The notes: generated by a model not told the origin, from the sequence alone. 64,000 nucleotides of DNA from Erythrobacter tepidarius (GCF_002155695.1 NZ_MUYJ01000010.1:62001-126000); one strand, 5' to 3'; shown: positions 1-8,102, counted from the first letter of the stretch. Translations and numbers: made by a program.

Positions 1-442
1 GGCTAAAGCCCATCCCAACCAGCTGCCCTTCGACTTCGCGCCGCCTGCGCCCGCCAAGGGCGTGGCCGAGCTGGCGGGACTGGAGCGGCAGGTGTGCGAA
101 CTGGTCGGCACCGTGCTCGCCAGCGATCCGCGCAGCCGGGAGGAGATCGCGGGCGCGATGTCAGCCGTGCTCAACGACACCGTCAGCAAGGCGATGCTCG
201 ATGCCTATGCCAGCGGCGCGCGGCCCGATCACAAGGTGCCAGCTTCCCGCCTGTTCGCGCTGCTGGTGGTGACCGACCGGCAGGACCTGCTCGATCCGAT
301 CATGCGAAAGATCGGTGCCGCCCTGCTGGTGGGCGAAGAGGTCAAGACCGCGCGGCTCGGCCAGATCGAGACCCTGATCAACCAGCTCAGGGAGGAGCAG
401 CGCCGCCTGCGCAACGAAGCAACCCCTATCCGCGATAGGTGA
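1..442 (+). CDS. Early phage protein upstream of the transposase, partial at left edge
   Basis: The open frame runs from base 2. Base 1 is a G, which fits an ATG starting two bases before the window, giving a protein beginning M-AKAHPNQLPFDF of about 147 residues. A GTG at 62 would give 126 residues, but the N-terminal frame is equally phage-like. The C-terminal third is helical and charged (positions about 110-145), ending in a probable coiled coil rich in Arg, Gln and Glu. I see no known domain. It ends seven bases before the transposase, so it belongs to the early operon. In Mu-like phages this slot holds small DNA-binding or regulatory proteins, but nothing in the sequence proves that role here. 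Confidence 0.6.
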   Translation, partial: AKAHPNQLPFDFAPPAPAKGVAELAGLERQVCELVGTVLASDPRSREEIAGAMSAVLNDTVSKAMLDAYASGARPDHKVPASRLFALLVVTDRQDLLDPIMRKIGAALLVGEEVKTARLGQIETLINQLREEQRRLRNEATPIRDR

Positions 443-449
443 GCAATAA

Positions 450-2429
450 ATGGCCAGTAGAGCCCAATCACTGATCCCGCTGGAAGACGATGCGTGGTTC
501 ACCGCGGCCGAGCTTGAGGCGCTGGGCCTGCCCGGTCTGCCCGGTGACAAGCGCTCGATCAACCGCCGCGCGCAGGCCGAGCGCTGGGCCACGCGCGTGG
601 GTGCCGATAATCGCCTTCTGGTGCGCAAGCGCTGCGGTCGCGGCGGCGGGGTGGAATTCCACGTCAGCCTGCTGCCCGGCGAGGCGCGGATCGCGCTGGC
701 GCGGCGCGGCCTGATCCGCACCCGTCCGACCGCCGCTGGCATCGCGCAGGAATCGGCCTGGGCGTGGTTTGACCGGCAGAGCGCCAAGGTGAAGGCCGAA
801 GCGCAGCGCCGACTCGACATCGTCAATGCGATCGCGCTGCTGTGCGAGGCGGGATCGACCCGCAGCTCGGCTGTTGCCACCGCGTCCGACCAGTTCGGCG
901 TCGGCCGGTCGACGTTGTGGAACTGGTTGCGCGCGGTCGAGGGCATCGGGCGGGCCGACTGGCTGGTGGCGCTCGCCCCGCGCCGCCAGGGCGGCGGGGC
1001 CGAGGCGGAAATCCACCCCGATCTGTGGCAGGCCTTCATCAGCGACTATCTGCGCGCCAGCGCACCCACGCTCACCAGCTGCTACTACCGCGTCGCCCGG
1101 ATGGCCGAGGCGCGCGGCCTCTCAATGGCGTCTGAGCGCACCTTCAGGCGGCGCGTGGAGCGGGAATATCCCGCCGCCGTGCTGACCCTGAAGCGCGAAG
1201 GCGAGGAGGCGCTGCGCCGCTCGATTCCCGCCCAGCGCCGCAGCGTGAAGGAGCTGCGCGCGCTCGAGTGGGTCAACATCGACGGGCACAAGTTCGATGT
1301 CTTCGTGAAGACCGCCGACGGGCGGGTGATCCGCCCCATCATGCTGGCCATCCAGGACATTTTTAGCCGAAAGATCCTCGCCTGGCGGCTGGGCGGCGAG
1401 GAAAGCGCGATCCAGACCCGGCTCGCCTTCGCTGACCTGTTCAGGAACTTCGGCATCCCGGCCAACTGCGTGCTCGATAACGGCCGTGCCTTTGCCTCGA
1501 AGTGGATCACCGGCGGGGCGAAGAGCCGCTTCCGCTTCAAGATCAGGCCCGAGGAGCCGACCGGGTTGCTCACCGCCCTCGGTGTGCGCATTCACTGGGC
1601 GCTGCCGTTCCGGGGCCAGTCCAAGCCGATCGAACGGGCCTTCCGCGATCTGTGCGACTGCATCGCCAAGCATCCGGCCTGCGAGGGCGCCTACACCGGC
1701 AACAGCACCACCGCGAAGCCCGAAAACTACGGCAGCAAGGCGGTTGAATGGGATCGCTTCGTCGCCCTGGTCGACCAGGAAATCGCCGCCCACAACGCCC
1801 GCCCGCGCCGCCGCACCCAGACCGCGAACGGTCGCAGCTTCGACGAGGTGTTCTTCGAAAGCTACGCTGCCAGCACCATCGGCAAGGCCACCCCCGAGCA
1901 GCTGCGGATGGCGCTGCTCGCCGCCGATCAGAAGCTGATCAACCGCCAGACCGGCGAGATCGAGCTACACGGCAACCGCTACTGGCACCCAGAGCTTTCG
2001 AGCCGCCGGGGCGAGCGGGTGACGGTGCGCTTTGATCCCGACAACCTGCATTCCGAGGTCCACGTCTACGATCTGGAAGGCCGCTACATCACCGCTGCCG
2101 ATCTGATCGCCGACACCGGCTTCACCGATGCCGCCGGCGCGCGCGAAACAGCCAAGCGTCTCGCCGCCTACAAGAAGCAGGTCAAGGCGATGGCCGAGGC
2201 CGAGGAGCTGATCTCGGCCGAGCAGCTCGCCGAGCTGCAGGCCGGTGTCGCGCCCCCGCCAGCCCTGCGCGCCGGTGCGGTCCGCCCGGTGCGCCCCTCG
2301 GGCAAGGCGGTGGGCCTGCCGCGCGCCGCGCGCGCCGCTGACAACCCCGGCCCCGCCGAGCCGACTCCGCTGAGCGCGCTCGAACGGATGCGCCTCGGCC
2401 GCGCGAAGATCGCGGCAGCCAACAACTGA
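450..2429 (+). CDS. Mu-type DDE transposase (MuA-like)
   Basis: This is the 659-residue transposase that would cut the phage ends and join them to target DNA for integration and replicative transposition. The N-terminus (about 12-75) matches the winged-helix end/enhancer-binding domain of MuA, with DDAWFTAAELEALGLPGLP. A second DNA-binding helical region lies at about 110-250. The RNase H-fold core carries the triad D278 (in NIDGHKFD), D343 (in VLDNGRAF) and E395 (in KPIERAF). The spacing is almost that of MuA (D269, D336, E392). The C-terminal third has the Mu transposase beta-barrel and a tail that would contact the MuB-like partner encoded next. Its length matches MuA (663 residues). It starts seven bases after the previous stop. 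Confidence 0.96.
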   Translation: MASRAQSLIPLEDDAWFTAAELEALGLPGLPGDKRSINRRAQAERWATRVGADNRLLVRKRCGRGGGVEFHVSLLPGEARIALARRGLIRTRPTAAGIAQESAWAWFDRQSAKVKAEAQRRLDIVNAIALLCEAGSTRSSAVATASDQFGVGRSTLWNWLRAVEGIGRADWLVALAPRRQGGGAEAEIHPDLWQAFISDYLRASAPTLTSCYYRVARMAEARGLSMASERTFRRRVEREYPAAVLTLKREGEEALRRSIPAQRRSVKELRALEWVNIDGHKFDVFVKTADGRVIRPIMLAIQDIFSRKILAWRLGGEESAIQTRLAFADLFRNFGIPANCVLDNGRAFASKWITGGAKSRFRFKIRPEEPTGLLTALGVRIHWALPFRGQSKPIERAFRDLCDCIAKHPACEGAYTGNSTTAKPENYGSKAVEWDRFVALVDQEIAAHNARPRRRTQTANGRSFDEVFFESYAASTIGKATPEQLRMALLAADQKLINRQTGEIELHGNRYWHPELSSRRGERVTVRFDPDNLHSEVHVYDLEGRYITAADLIADTGFTDAAGARETAKRLAAYKKQVKAMAEAEELISAEQLAELQAGVAPPPALRAGAVRPVRPSGKAVGLPRAARAADNPGPAEPTPLSALERMRLGRAKIAAANN

Positions 2430-2455
2430 GCCAGGAACAAGGAGAGCAAGGGATC

Positions 2456-3430
2456 ATGATCAACGTCAAGGACATCCCGGTCGATGTCGAGGAGATGCGG
2501 CTGTGGCTCAACGGCTACCGCGAGCTGAGCGATCCGCCGATGCCGTGGAGCCAGGTCGCGCAGCAATCGGGGATCCCGGTCGGCACCATCACCACCTTCG
2601 CCGCGGGCACCTACGGCGCGAAGGACGGCGGCAGCAATGTCGCGCGCCGGGTGTGGCAGTTCCGCCAGATGGTCGAGGCGCAGTCGATGCGCCAAGCGAA
2701 GCTGCCGGCCGACCCGGGCTATTTCGACACGCGCACCAGCCAGAAGATCCTCTACCTGCTCGAAGTCGCGCACTCGGGCCGGATCACCGTGGTCGGCACC
2801 GGGCCGGGCACGGGCAAGACCATGACGATCGACGAATACGCCGGCCGCGCAGGGCCGGTCTGGAAGGCGACGATGAAGCCCTCGAGCAGCAGCCTGCTGT
2901 CGATGATCCAGGCGGTGCTCAAGGCCCTCGGCGTGGAGCAGCGCCGCCTGTCGACCGCCGATGCCTCGGCCGTCGTCGTCCAGCGGGTGACGGGGCGCAA
3001 GGGCCTGCTGGTGATCGACGAGGCCAACTGGCTCAGCCTCGAGGCGATCGAGGAGCTGCGCTTCTGGCACGACACCACCGGGGTCGGGATCTGCCTGCTC
3101 GGCAACGAGGAGCTGGTCCAGTCGATCAAGACCGGGCGGCGGCGCGACCAGCTCGCCCGCCTGATGAGCCGCCTCGCCCACATGCACGAGCAGCGCACGC
3201 CCGAGCGCGAGGACGTGGTCGCCTTCTGCGATGCCTGGGGGATCGAGCAGCCCGACATCCGCCGCTACCTCGAAAGCATCGCGCTCACGCCCGACAGCGG
3301 GGGTCTGCGCGAATGCAAGCAGCTGATCGAAGCGGCGACGATGCTGGCGGTGGCCGAGGATCGCGGCCTCTCGATCGCCGACCTGCGCGACGCCCAGAGC
3401 GAACGCGCCACGCGCTGGATCCGCGCGTGA
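2456..3430 (+). CDS. MuB-like AAA+ target-selection ATPase
   Basis: The 324-residue AAA+ ATPase would bind DNA non-specifically, choose insertion targets and activate the transposase. The N-terminal 70 residues hold a helix-turn-helix (VAQQSGIPVGTITTFAAG), as in MuB. Walker A is GPGTGKT at 116-122 and Walker B is LLVIDEAN around D188/E189. A sensor-like stretch (GVGICLLGNEEL) follows. A ribosome site (GGAGAGCAAGG) sits before the ATG, and the gene starts 26 bases after the transposase. The C-terminal 100 residues are helical, like the MuB C-terminal domain. Family assignment rests on these motifs and on position. Confidence 0.93.
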   Translation: MINVKDIPVDVEEMRLWLNGYRELSDPPMPWSQVAQQSGIPVGTITTFAAGTYGAKDGGSNVARRVWQFRQMVEAQSMRQAKLPADPGYFDTRTSQKILYLLEVAHSGRITVVGTGPGTGKTMTIDEYAGRAGPVWKATMKPSSSSLLSMIQAVLKALGVEQRRLSTADASAVVVQRVTGRKGLLVIDEANWLSLEAIEELRFWHDTTGVGICLLGNEELVQSIKTGRRRDQLARLMSRLAHMHEQRTPEREDVVAFCDAWGIEQPDIRRYLESIALTPDSGGLRECKQLIEAATMLAVAEDRGLSIADLRDAQSERATRWIRA

Positions 3431-3585
3431 CCCGCCTCCTCGCCCTCTACCGCCACACCGCGCGCGCGCTCGATGCCGCCTGCGGCCCCGGCACCGCCCG
3501 ATCGGAGGCGATCGGGATGGTGATCACCCTCGGCCTCGCCGCGATCCTCGCGATCGGGCTGGCCGCCATCACTGGAGAATCCTGA
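3427..3585 (+). CDS. Small single-pass membrane protein in early region
   Basis: A 52-residue ORF starts with GTG overlapping the stop of the MuB-like gene (GTGA) and ends in a TGATG overlap with gemA. This tight packing on both sides supports translation. The first 28 residues are basic and hydrophilic. Residues about 29-47 form one hydrophobic helix (MVITLGLAAILAIGLAAI). Function is unknown. Mu places small host-toxic or host-interaction genes (kil and others) between B and gemA, so such a role is possible but unproven. Confidence 0.6.
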   Translation: MTRLLALYRHTARALDAACGPGTARSEAIGMVITLGLAAILAIGLAAITGES

Positions 3586-4286
3586 TGGGACTTGCGCTCC
3601 ACGCCAATGCCGCGCCCGCCACTTTCGACCGGTCGGCCACCCGCCGGCGGGCGATGCTGGCCAAGGTTCATCTCGCCAAGAAGCAGCTGATGCTCGACGA
3701 GGACGACTATCGCCAGATCCTGCTCGAGGAGACCGGCCGACCGAGCGCTGCCGATTGCACCGAGGCCGAACTGGAGCGGGCGCTGCGCCGCTTCGAGGCG
3801 CTCGGCTTCAAGCCTCTGCCCAAGAGCGGGACGAGCCGCCCCGCGCAGCACCCGGTCGCCCGCAAGGCGCGCGCGCTGTGGATCAGTCTCTACCACCTCG
3901 GCGCGGTGCGCAGCCCGGACGAGAAGGCGCTCGAGGCCTTCGCCAGGCGCCAGCTCGGCTGCGAGCGGCTTGTCTGGGCCAACCAGTCGCAGGGCTACCG
4001 TCTGATCGAGGCGCTCAAGGCGATGGCCGAGCGGCATGGCTGGTCGCAGACCGATGCCAACGGCAACGCTTGGACAGTGCTGAAGCTCAAGGAGCGGCTG
4101 TGCGAGGCGATCGTCGCCAAGCTGAAGCGCGCCGGCGAAATCCCCGACAGCTGGACGCTGAACGACGCCGCCTTCCGGCTGTGCGGGATCGAGCTCGGGG
4201 TCGGCGGGCCGGTGACGGCTGAAGGCTACGACACGATCGCTCACGCCCTGGGCCGGAAGCTGCGCGCAGCGGGAGGGGGAAAATGA
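3585..4286 (+). CDS. gemA: GemA-family regulatory protein (DUF1018)
   Basis: The 233-residue protein belongs to the Mu gp16 / GemA family, linked in Mu to modulation of host gene expression. The diagnostic N-terminal part is RAMLAKVHLAKKQLMLDEDD followed by YRQILLEETGRPSAADCT (about 22-60). A second conserved block follows, with ALWISLYHLGAV and LVWANQSQGYRLIEALK (about 100-150). It is longer than Mu GemA because of an extra C-terminal helical region (about 165-233). The start ATG overlaps the preceding stop by one base (TGATG), and its end overlaps the next gene by four bases. The family's biochemical activity is not known. Confidence 0.88.
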   Translation: MGLALHANAAPATFDRSATRRRAMLAKVHLAKKQLMLDEDDYRQILLEETGRPSAADCTEAELERALRRFEALGFKPLPKSGTSRPAQHPVARKARALWISLYHLGAVRSPDEKALEAFARRQLGCERLVWANQSQGYRLIEALKAMAERHGWSQTDANGNAWTVLKLKERLCEAIVAKLKRAGEIPDSWTLNDAAFRLCGIELGVGGPVTAEGYDTIAHALGRKLRAAGGGK

Positions 4287-4504
4287 ACGCCCGCGCCACC
4301 TTCCTGCGCCCCGCGCCGCAGCTCTACTGGCCCGGCGAGACCAACCGCTGCCCCTGCTGCGGAGGCAGGGCCTGGCATGTCGGCCGCATCACCGCCGAGT
4401 GCGCCGCCTGCGATGCCGCCCTGCCGCTGGCCCACGCACCACAGGCCGGGGAAGCGGTCTGGGAGAGCCCCGAGCCGGCCGGGCGGGGCACCGAGACCCA
4501 GTGA
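4283..4504 (+). CDS. Small zinc-ribbon protein
   Basis: The 73-residue protein carries two CxxC pairs, CPCCGG near residues 24-29 and CAAC near 39-42, which would form one zinc ribbon. The ATGA overlap with gemA upstream and the GTGA overlap with the Mor-like gene downstream place it in the same early/middle operon. There is no further similarity that I can name. Such ribbons in phages are often nucleic-acid binding or protein docking modules; that is inference. Confidence 0.65.
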   Translation: MNARATFLRPAPQLYWPGETNRCPCCGGRAWHVGRITAECAACDAALPLAHAPQAGEAVWESPEPAGRGTETQ

Positions 4505-4902
4505 CCATCCGCGCCGATCCTCTCCCCCAGGTGCTCGCCGATATCGCCCGGATCGCGGGCGAGGAGGCAGCGCGCCGGGTGGCGGGGGCGGTCGGCGGCA
4601 CCCGCGTTTACATCCCGCCGCACCCCGGCCCCGATCACTGGCTCAGCCAGCTCGTCGGGCAGGAAGCGGCAAGGCGGATCGGCGAGCACTTCACCGCCGG
4701 GCTGGCGGGCGCGCGGGTCGATATCCCGCTCGGCGAGACGGGATTCATCGCCAGCCAGCAGGCCCGCATCGACGCGATGATCATGGCCGGGCGGTCTGAT
4801 CGTGACATCGCTCTCGCTTGCCGATACACCGAGCGGGGCGTCCGCAAACGCCGCGCGCGGTTGAAAGCGATGCGCGATTCGCGGCAGGGCAGGCTCTTCT
4901 AG
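4501..4902 (+). CDS. Mor/C-family transcription activator
   Basis: The 133-residue protein matches the Mor (middle operon regulator) family. It has a dimerisation part with GGTRVYIPP, then HWLSQLVGQEAARRIGEHF and a conserved loop near VDIPLGETG. The C-terminal helix-turn-helix is RIDAMIMAGRSDRDIALACR with RGVRKRRARLK. In Mu, Mor and C activate middle and late promoters by binding dyad sites just upstream of -35. Only one such gene is visible, so it may do both jobs. The GTG start was chosen because it overlaps the previous stop (GTGA). An upstream in-frame ATG at 4399 would add 34 residues that look like out-of-frame translation of the zinc-ribbon gene. A palindrome repeated elsewhere begins 20 bases after its stop. 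Confidence 0.9.
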   Translation: MTIRADPLPQVLADIARIAGEEAARRVAGAVGGTRVYIPPHPGPDHWLSQLVGQEAARRIGEHFTAGLAGARVDIPLGETGFIASQQARIDAMIMAGRSDRDIALACRYTERGVRKRRARLKAMRDSRQGRLF

Positions 4903-4907
4903 CCGCT

Positions 4908-4943
4908 CCGGCCCGGCTAGGCCGGAACGCGTTCCGGGGCGCA
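4908..4943. promoter_or_regulatory. Palindromic candidate operator before the lysis genes
   Basis: The gap between the activator gene and the endolysin gene holds a small hairpin (CCGGCC/GGCCGG, 4908-4925). It overlaps a perfect 16-bp palindrome, CCGGAACGCGTTCCGG (4922-4937). Bases 4923-4943 are identical to 13112-13132 upstream of the capsid gene. Two copies in two phage regulatory gaps, and none found in the host part, suggest a phage operator. The Mor-family product encoded just upstream is the natural candidate to bind it. No clear -10 element is visible before 4975. Confidence 0.5.
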
Positions 4944-4974
4944 GCGCACACCGATTTCCCCCATCCAGCGGGGC

Positions 4975-5547
4975 ATGACCAGCGCGCATCTCACCGAACG
5001 GATCCTGCTCGAGATCGCCGAGCACGAAGGCCTCGTGCTCGAGGCCTATCTCGACAGCGTCGGCGTGTGGACCTGGGGGTTTGGGGTGACGGACAAGAGC
5101 GGGCACCTGGTCGGTCGCTATCGCGGCCGCCGTTCCACCGTCTTGCGCGCTATCGAAGTCTATGAATGGCTGCTGCGCACCCGCTATTTGCCGCAGGTGC
5201 TGGCCGCATTCCGCGGCCGCGAACTGACCGAGGCCCAGTTGGGCGCGGCGCTGAGCTTCCACTGGAACACCGGGGCGATCGGGCAGGCCGACTGGGTGCA
5301 GTCCTTCCTGTTCGGCCGGCGCGCGCGCGCCTGGAGCGAGTTCCTGAACTGGTCGCGCCCGCGCGAAATCATCGCCCGCCGCAAGGCCGAGCGCGATCTG
5401 TTCTTCGACGGGCGCTGGTCCGGCGATGGCGTGGTGGTGATGTACGAGCGTGTGCGACCGAACGGCACGATCGACTGGAAGAGCGCCCGCGCTATCGACA
5501 TTCGCGACGAAATTCGCGCCGTGCTCGCCAAGGCGGGCGAAGCCTGA
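4975..5547 (+). CDS. Endolysin, GH24 lysozyme-type muramidase
   Basis: The 190-residue enzyme would cleave the glycan strands of peptidoglycan at lysis. The N-terminal 40 residues hold the T4-lysozyme-like catalytic set: E18 in EHEGLVLEAY, D27 in YLDSVG, and T33 in VWTWGFGVT. The spacing (E, eight residues, D, five residues, T) is that of the family. There is no signal peptide or membrane anchor, so release to the periplasm needs a holin. A candidate is encoded at 6373-6804. It begins the lysis block, right after the repeated palindrome, and its stop overlaps the Rz start by one base. Confidence 0.88.
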   Translation: MTSAHLTERILLEIAEHEGLVLEAYLDSVGVWTWGFGVTDKSGHLVGRYRGRRSTVLRAIEVYEWLLRTRYLPQVLAAFRGRELTEAQLGAALSFHWNTGAIGQADWVQSFLFGRRARAWSEFLNWSRPREIIARRKAERDLFFDGRWSGDGVVVMYERVRPNGTIDWKSARAIDIRDEIRAVLAKAGEA

Positions 5548-6164
5548 TGTGGCTCGGGCTGAAATTGTTCGCCGCGGGTGCGTTTGAGTGGCTGGTGAGG
5601 GGCCTCTCAGCGGCCGGCAAGTGGCTCGCCAGCGACTGGCGCAACCTCGCCGTCGCAATCGTCTTTCCGGCCCTGCTGTGGTCGCAGCTGGTCACAGTCC
5701 CCGGCCTGCGCGCCGATCTGGCCGAGGCCGAGGCCGGCCTCGCCGCCGAGCAGGCTGCGCATCTCGGCACCGTCAACGCTTTCCTCGCTGCCGCGAAGCA
5801 GGCCCAAGCCGAGGCCGAGGCCAATGCCCGGCGGGTCGCCCGCGAACAGGAGACCATCACCGATGCGATCACCTCTGATTACCGCAGCGCTCTGGCTGGC
5901 CTGCGCGCTCGCTTTGACCGCCTGCGGGCGCGTAACGCCGCCCCAAGCGATCCCCGCCACGCCGACGCAGCTGGTCTGCCCGGCCTTCCCGATTCCGCCG
6001 GCCGAGCTGATGCGCCCGCCGGTGAAGACCGATTTCCTGCCGGCGGAGCCCTTGGCCTCGACGACGCGCTGATCGCATCCGAGCAGGCGCTCCAGCTGCA
6101 GGCGCTGATCGACTGGGTGAAAGCGCAGTCCGCCGTCCGCTTCGTGCCGGAGGAGCCGCGGTGA
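5547..6164 (+). CDS. Rz-type inner-membrane spanin
   Basis: The 205-residue protein has an N-terminal hydrophobic segment (about 32-52, LAVAIVFPALLWSQLVTV). A long Ala/Glu/Arg-rich helical region follows (about 55-135) and would form the periplasmic coiled coil of an i-spanin. The N-terminal amphipathic stretch WLGLKLFAAGAFEWLVRGL adds about 25 residues. The start overlaps the endolysin stop (TGATG). A separate lipoprotein gene lies inside it in another frame, which is the classic Rz/Rz1 layout and the best evidence for this call. Spanins fuse inner and outer membranes in the last step of lysis. Confidence 0.78.
   Translation: MWLGLKLFAAGAFEWLVRGLSAAGKWLASDWRNLAVAIVFPALLWSQLVTVPGLRADLAEAEAGLAAEQAAHLGTVNAFLAAAKQAQAEAEANARRVAREQETITDAITSDYRSALAGLRARFDRLRARNAAPSDPRHADAAGLPGLPDSAGRADAPAGEDRFPAGGALGLDDALIASEQALQLQALIDWVKAQSAVRFVPEEPR
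5863..6072 (+). CDS. Rz1-type outer-membrane lipoprotein spanin, embedded in Rz
   Basis: The 69-residue ORF lies wholly inside Rz in the +1 frame. An AGGAG ribosome site ends 10 bases before the chosen ATG; an earlier ATG at 5824 lacks one. The N-terminus is a lipoprotein signal (SPLITAALWLACALALTAC) with lipobox LTAC, so the mature protein begins at Cys near residue 21. The mature part is short and proline-rich (TPPQAIPATPT, FPIPPAEL, RPP), typical of Rz1. It would sit in the outer membrane and pair with the Rz coiled coil. Confidence 0.82.
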   Translation: MRSPLITAALWLACALALTACGRVTPPQAIPATPTQLVCPAFPIPPAELMRPPVKTDFLPAEPLASTTR

Positions 6165-6376
6165 TGGATATCGGCGAGCGCGGGCTGGAGCGGGCCGAGG
6201 CCTGGGAGCGCCTGTCGAAGGAGGCGGCGCTGGCGCGCTTGCGCGGCGCGCTGGCCCTGCCGGGCGCGGCCTGGTGCATCGAATGCGGCGAGCCGATCGA
6301 TCCGGCGCGCCGCCAGGCGATGCCTTCGGCGCGGCGCTGCATCACCTGCCAGAGCCGGCGGGAGACGCGCCGATGA
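6164..6376 (+). CDS. TraR/DksA-type C4 zinc-finger protein
   Basis: The 70-residue protein has an N-terminal helix and a four-cysteine zinc finger, CIECGEPIDPARR ... RCITC, matching the short TraR/DksA class found in Mu-like and P2-like phages. TraR binds RNA polymerase in the secondary channel and can mimic DksA with ppGpp. Whether this short form does so is not known. The ATG at 6164 was preferred to the adjacent GTG at 6161: it has GGAGGAG eight bases upstream and overlaps the Rz stop. Confidence 0.85.
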   Translation: MDIGERGLERAEAWERLSKEAALARLRGALALPGAAWCIECGEPIDPARRQAMPSARRCITCQSRRETRR

Positions 6377-6804
6377 CCGAGCCGCTCTCGCTCTCCAAGT
6401 TTCTCGCGCTGTGGGTGCCCTCGCTCGCGCTTACGGCGGTGGCGCCCGATGCGCGCCTGCCGCTGGGCGAGCGCTTCCTTGTCGATCTGTGGGGCCTGCC
6501 GGTGCCGATCGTCACCTGCATCCTCGGGGCGATCGGCGTGATCGCGGCGCGGCCCTTCACCCGGCGCAGCGAGGCCGCGCTCGGCCTGCCGCTTCGCCTC
6601 TTGGTGAGCGCGATCATGCTGATCGTGGTCGAGCTGTGGATCATCGAGAGCCGCCCGGGCTGGCTGTTCGCCTTCGTGGTGGCGGTGGGCCTCGGCTTTT
6701 CGGGCTATTCGCTGCTCGAGCTGTTCGGCCAGCAGATCAAGGATTTCATCAGCCGCGTCTTCACCGGCGCGAGCGGCACGATCAAGGGACCAGGCAAAGA
6801 ATGA
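6373..6804 (+). CDS. Multi-pass membrane protein, candidate holin
   Basis: The 143-residue protein has about four hydrophobic segments (roughly 10-25, 42-60, 74-92 and 97-115), then a charged C-terminus (about 122-143, with KDFISRVF and a GPGKE end). It lies in the lysis block and overlaps its neighbours by four bases on both sides. No other protein in the block could release the endolysin, so holin is the likely role. It has more hydrophobic segments than a minimal holin, and I cannot name a family. Confidence 0.6.
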   Translation: MTEPLSLSKFLALWVPSLALTAVAPDARLPLGERFLVDLWGLPVPIVTCILGAIGVIAARPFTRRSEAALGLPLRLLVSAIMLIVVELWIIESRPGWLFAFVVAVGLGFSGYSLLELFGQQIKDFISRVFTGASGTIKGPGKE

Positions 6805-7217
6805 CCAGCGGCGATTTTCTCGAGCTTGCGATCATCGTGTTCATCCTCTTCGGGATCGCGATCGCCGCCTGGCGCGGCGGGGCGCACAACCCGGTGGGCA
6901 CCGGGGGGCTCGAGCGCAAGTTCGCCGCGTTCGACAACAAGCTCTCCGGGGTCGAGGCCAAGGTCGGCGAGATCGAGCAGCGCCTCGGCAAGTTCGAGGA
7001 CGCGGTGGCGAGCGTCGCCGAAATCAGGCGGATGGAAAAGGCGATCGAGCGCCTCGCCAAGGCCCTGCCCGATCTCGAAGGCCGGCTGCGCGCCCAGGCC
7101 GAGCGGCAGAGCGAACACGCCGCCATGAGCGCGGCGACCGCGGCCAAGGTCGATCACATCGATCGCAATCTCACCCTGATCATGTCGGTGGTGGTGCCCA
7201 AGGGGATGGAGCGATGA
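6801..7217 (+). CDS. DUF2730-like membrane-anchored coiled-coil protein
   Basis: The 138-residue protein has one N-terminal transmembrane helix (about 6-24, FLELAIIVFILFGIAIAAW) and a long coiled coil (about 38-115, with repeated KVGEIEQRLGKFED-like heptads). This layout and its place between lysis genes and DUF3486 match the DUF2730 proteins of Mu-like phages, in the Mu gp25 slot. Function in the family is not established. The ATGA overlaps on both sides indicate coupled translation. Confidence 0.75.
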   Translation: MTSGDFLELAIIVFILFGIAIAAWRGGAHNPVGTGGLERKFAAFDNKLSGVEAKVGEIEQRLGKFEDAVASVAEIRRMEKAIERLAKALPDLEGRLRAQAERQSEHAAMSAATAAKVDHIDRNLTLIMSVVVPKGMER

Positions 7218-7522
7218 GCCTTGCTGCCGAACTGGCCGTGCAGATCGCGCGCGAGGCGCGCCTGGCGATGCTGCGCGCCCTGGCCGATCAGGCCGATGGC
7301 CGGCTTTCCGATCTGCTCTTGAAGCGCACGCTCGACATCTACGGCTATCGCCGCAGCCGCGAGTGGATCCGCACCCAGATGCGCGCGCTTGCCGAGCTTG
7401 GCGCTGTCAGCCTGATCGAGAGCGGCGAGGTGCTGTTTGCCCGGCTCGAGACCCCGGGGCGCGAGCACCTCGAGGAACGCCGGGTGATCGATGGGATCAT
7501 GCGCCCGGCCGAGGCGCGCTGA
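7214..7522 (+). CDS. Small helical protein in the Mu gp26 position
   Basis: The 102-residue protein is mostly helical. Its pattern looks like a winged helix: LKRTLDIYGYRRSREWIRTQMRAL..., then a short beta hairpin, then GREHLEERRVIDGIMRP. Mu-like phages carry a protein of this size and pattern between DUF2730 and DUF3486. Some databases call it the VpaChn25_0724 family, and I place this one there by resemblance and position. It may be DNA-binding, but no function is known. Its start overlaps the previous gene by four bases (ATGA). Confidence 0.7.
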   Translation: MSLAAELAVQIAREARLAMLRALADQADGRLSDLLLKRTLDIYGYRRSREWIRTQMRALAELGAVSLIESGEVLFARLETPGREHLEERRVIDGIMRPAEAR

Positions 7523-7523
7523 G

Positions 7524-8102
7524 ATGGCGCGCAAGCCCAACCGCCGCGAGGGCCGCGGGCACCTGTCTTCGATCGACATGCTGCCCGACGAGGCCGAGGC
7601 CGCGATCGTCTGGGCCAATGACTGCCTGCGCGAACGCAAGCTGCCGACCGCGGTGATCCACGCCGAGTTCAACGAGAAGCTGGCCGATCTCGGCCTCGGC
7701 CCGATCAGCAAGAGCGCCTTCGGCCGCTATGCCGTGCGCAAGGCGATCCAGTTCCGCCGCCTCGACGAGATCCAGCGGATCGGCGGGGAACTGGCCCGCA
7801 CGATGGAGGCCAAGGCCCCGGATGAAGTCACCGTTGCCGTGGCCGAGCTGGTGAAGGTCGCTGCCTTCGAGATCCTCGAAGAAGGCGAGGTCTCGACCGC
7901 TGGCCTGATGCAGATCAGCCGCGCGCTGCAATCCGCGGTCGCTGCCCAGAAGACCAGCGCCGAATACCGCGAGCGGCTGGAGAAGGAAGTCCAGGCGCGG
8001 CTCGCCGAGGCGGCGAAGGAAGCGGGCGAGATCGGCAAGAAGAAGGGCGTCTCCCCCGAGGCGCTGGCCGCGATCAACCGCGCACTGATGGGGCAGGGCT
8101 GA
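7524..8102 (+). CDS. DUF3486 protein, probable small terminase subunit (Mu gp27-like)
   Basis: The 192-residue protein begins MARKPNRREGRGHLSSIDMLP and continues with a region containing PISKSAFGRYAVRK, both typical of the DUF3486 family of Mu-like phages. Its position directly before the large terminase, with a TGATG overlap, supports a role in DNA recognition for packaging. The C-terminal half is a long helix or coiled coil (about 85-180). In Mu, packaging starts near the left end and continues into host DNA; this phage may do the same, but that is inference. The ATG at 7524 follows the previous stop by one base. Confidence 0.85.
   Translation: MARKPNRREGRGHLSSIDMLPDEAEAAIVWANDCLRERKLPTAVIHAEFNEKLADLGLGPISKSAFGRYAVRKAIQFRRLDEIQRIGGELARTMEAKAPDEVTVAVAELVKVAAFEILEEGEVSTAGLMQISRALQSAVAAQKTSAEYRERLEKEVQARLAEAAKEAGEIGKKKGVSPEALAAINRALMGQG

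Noticed and set aside
161..1039. Long minus-strand open frame opposite the transposase
   Set aside because: Arg/Ala/Pro-rich composition, no ribosome site, and it lies over a gene with intact catalytic motifs; GC-rich DNA gives many such frames.
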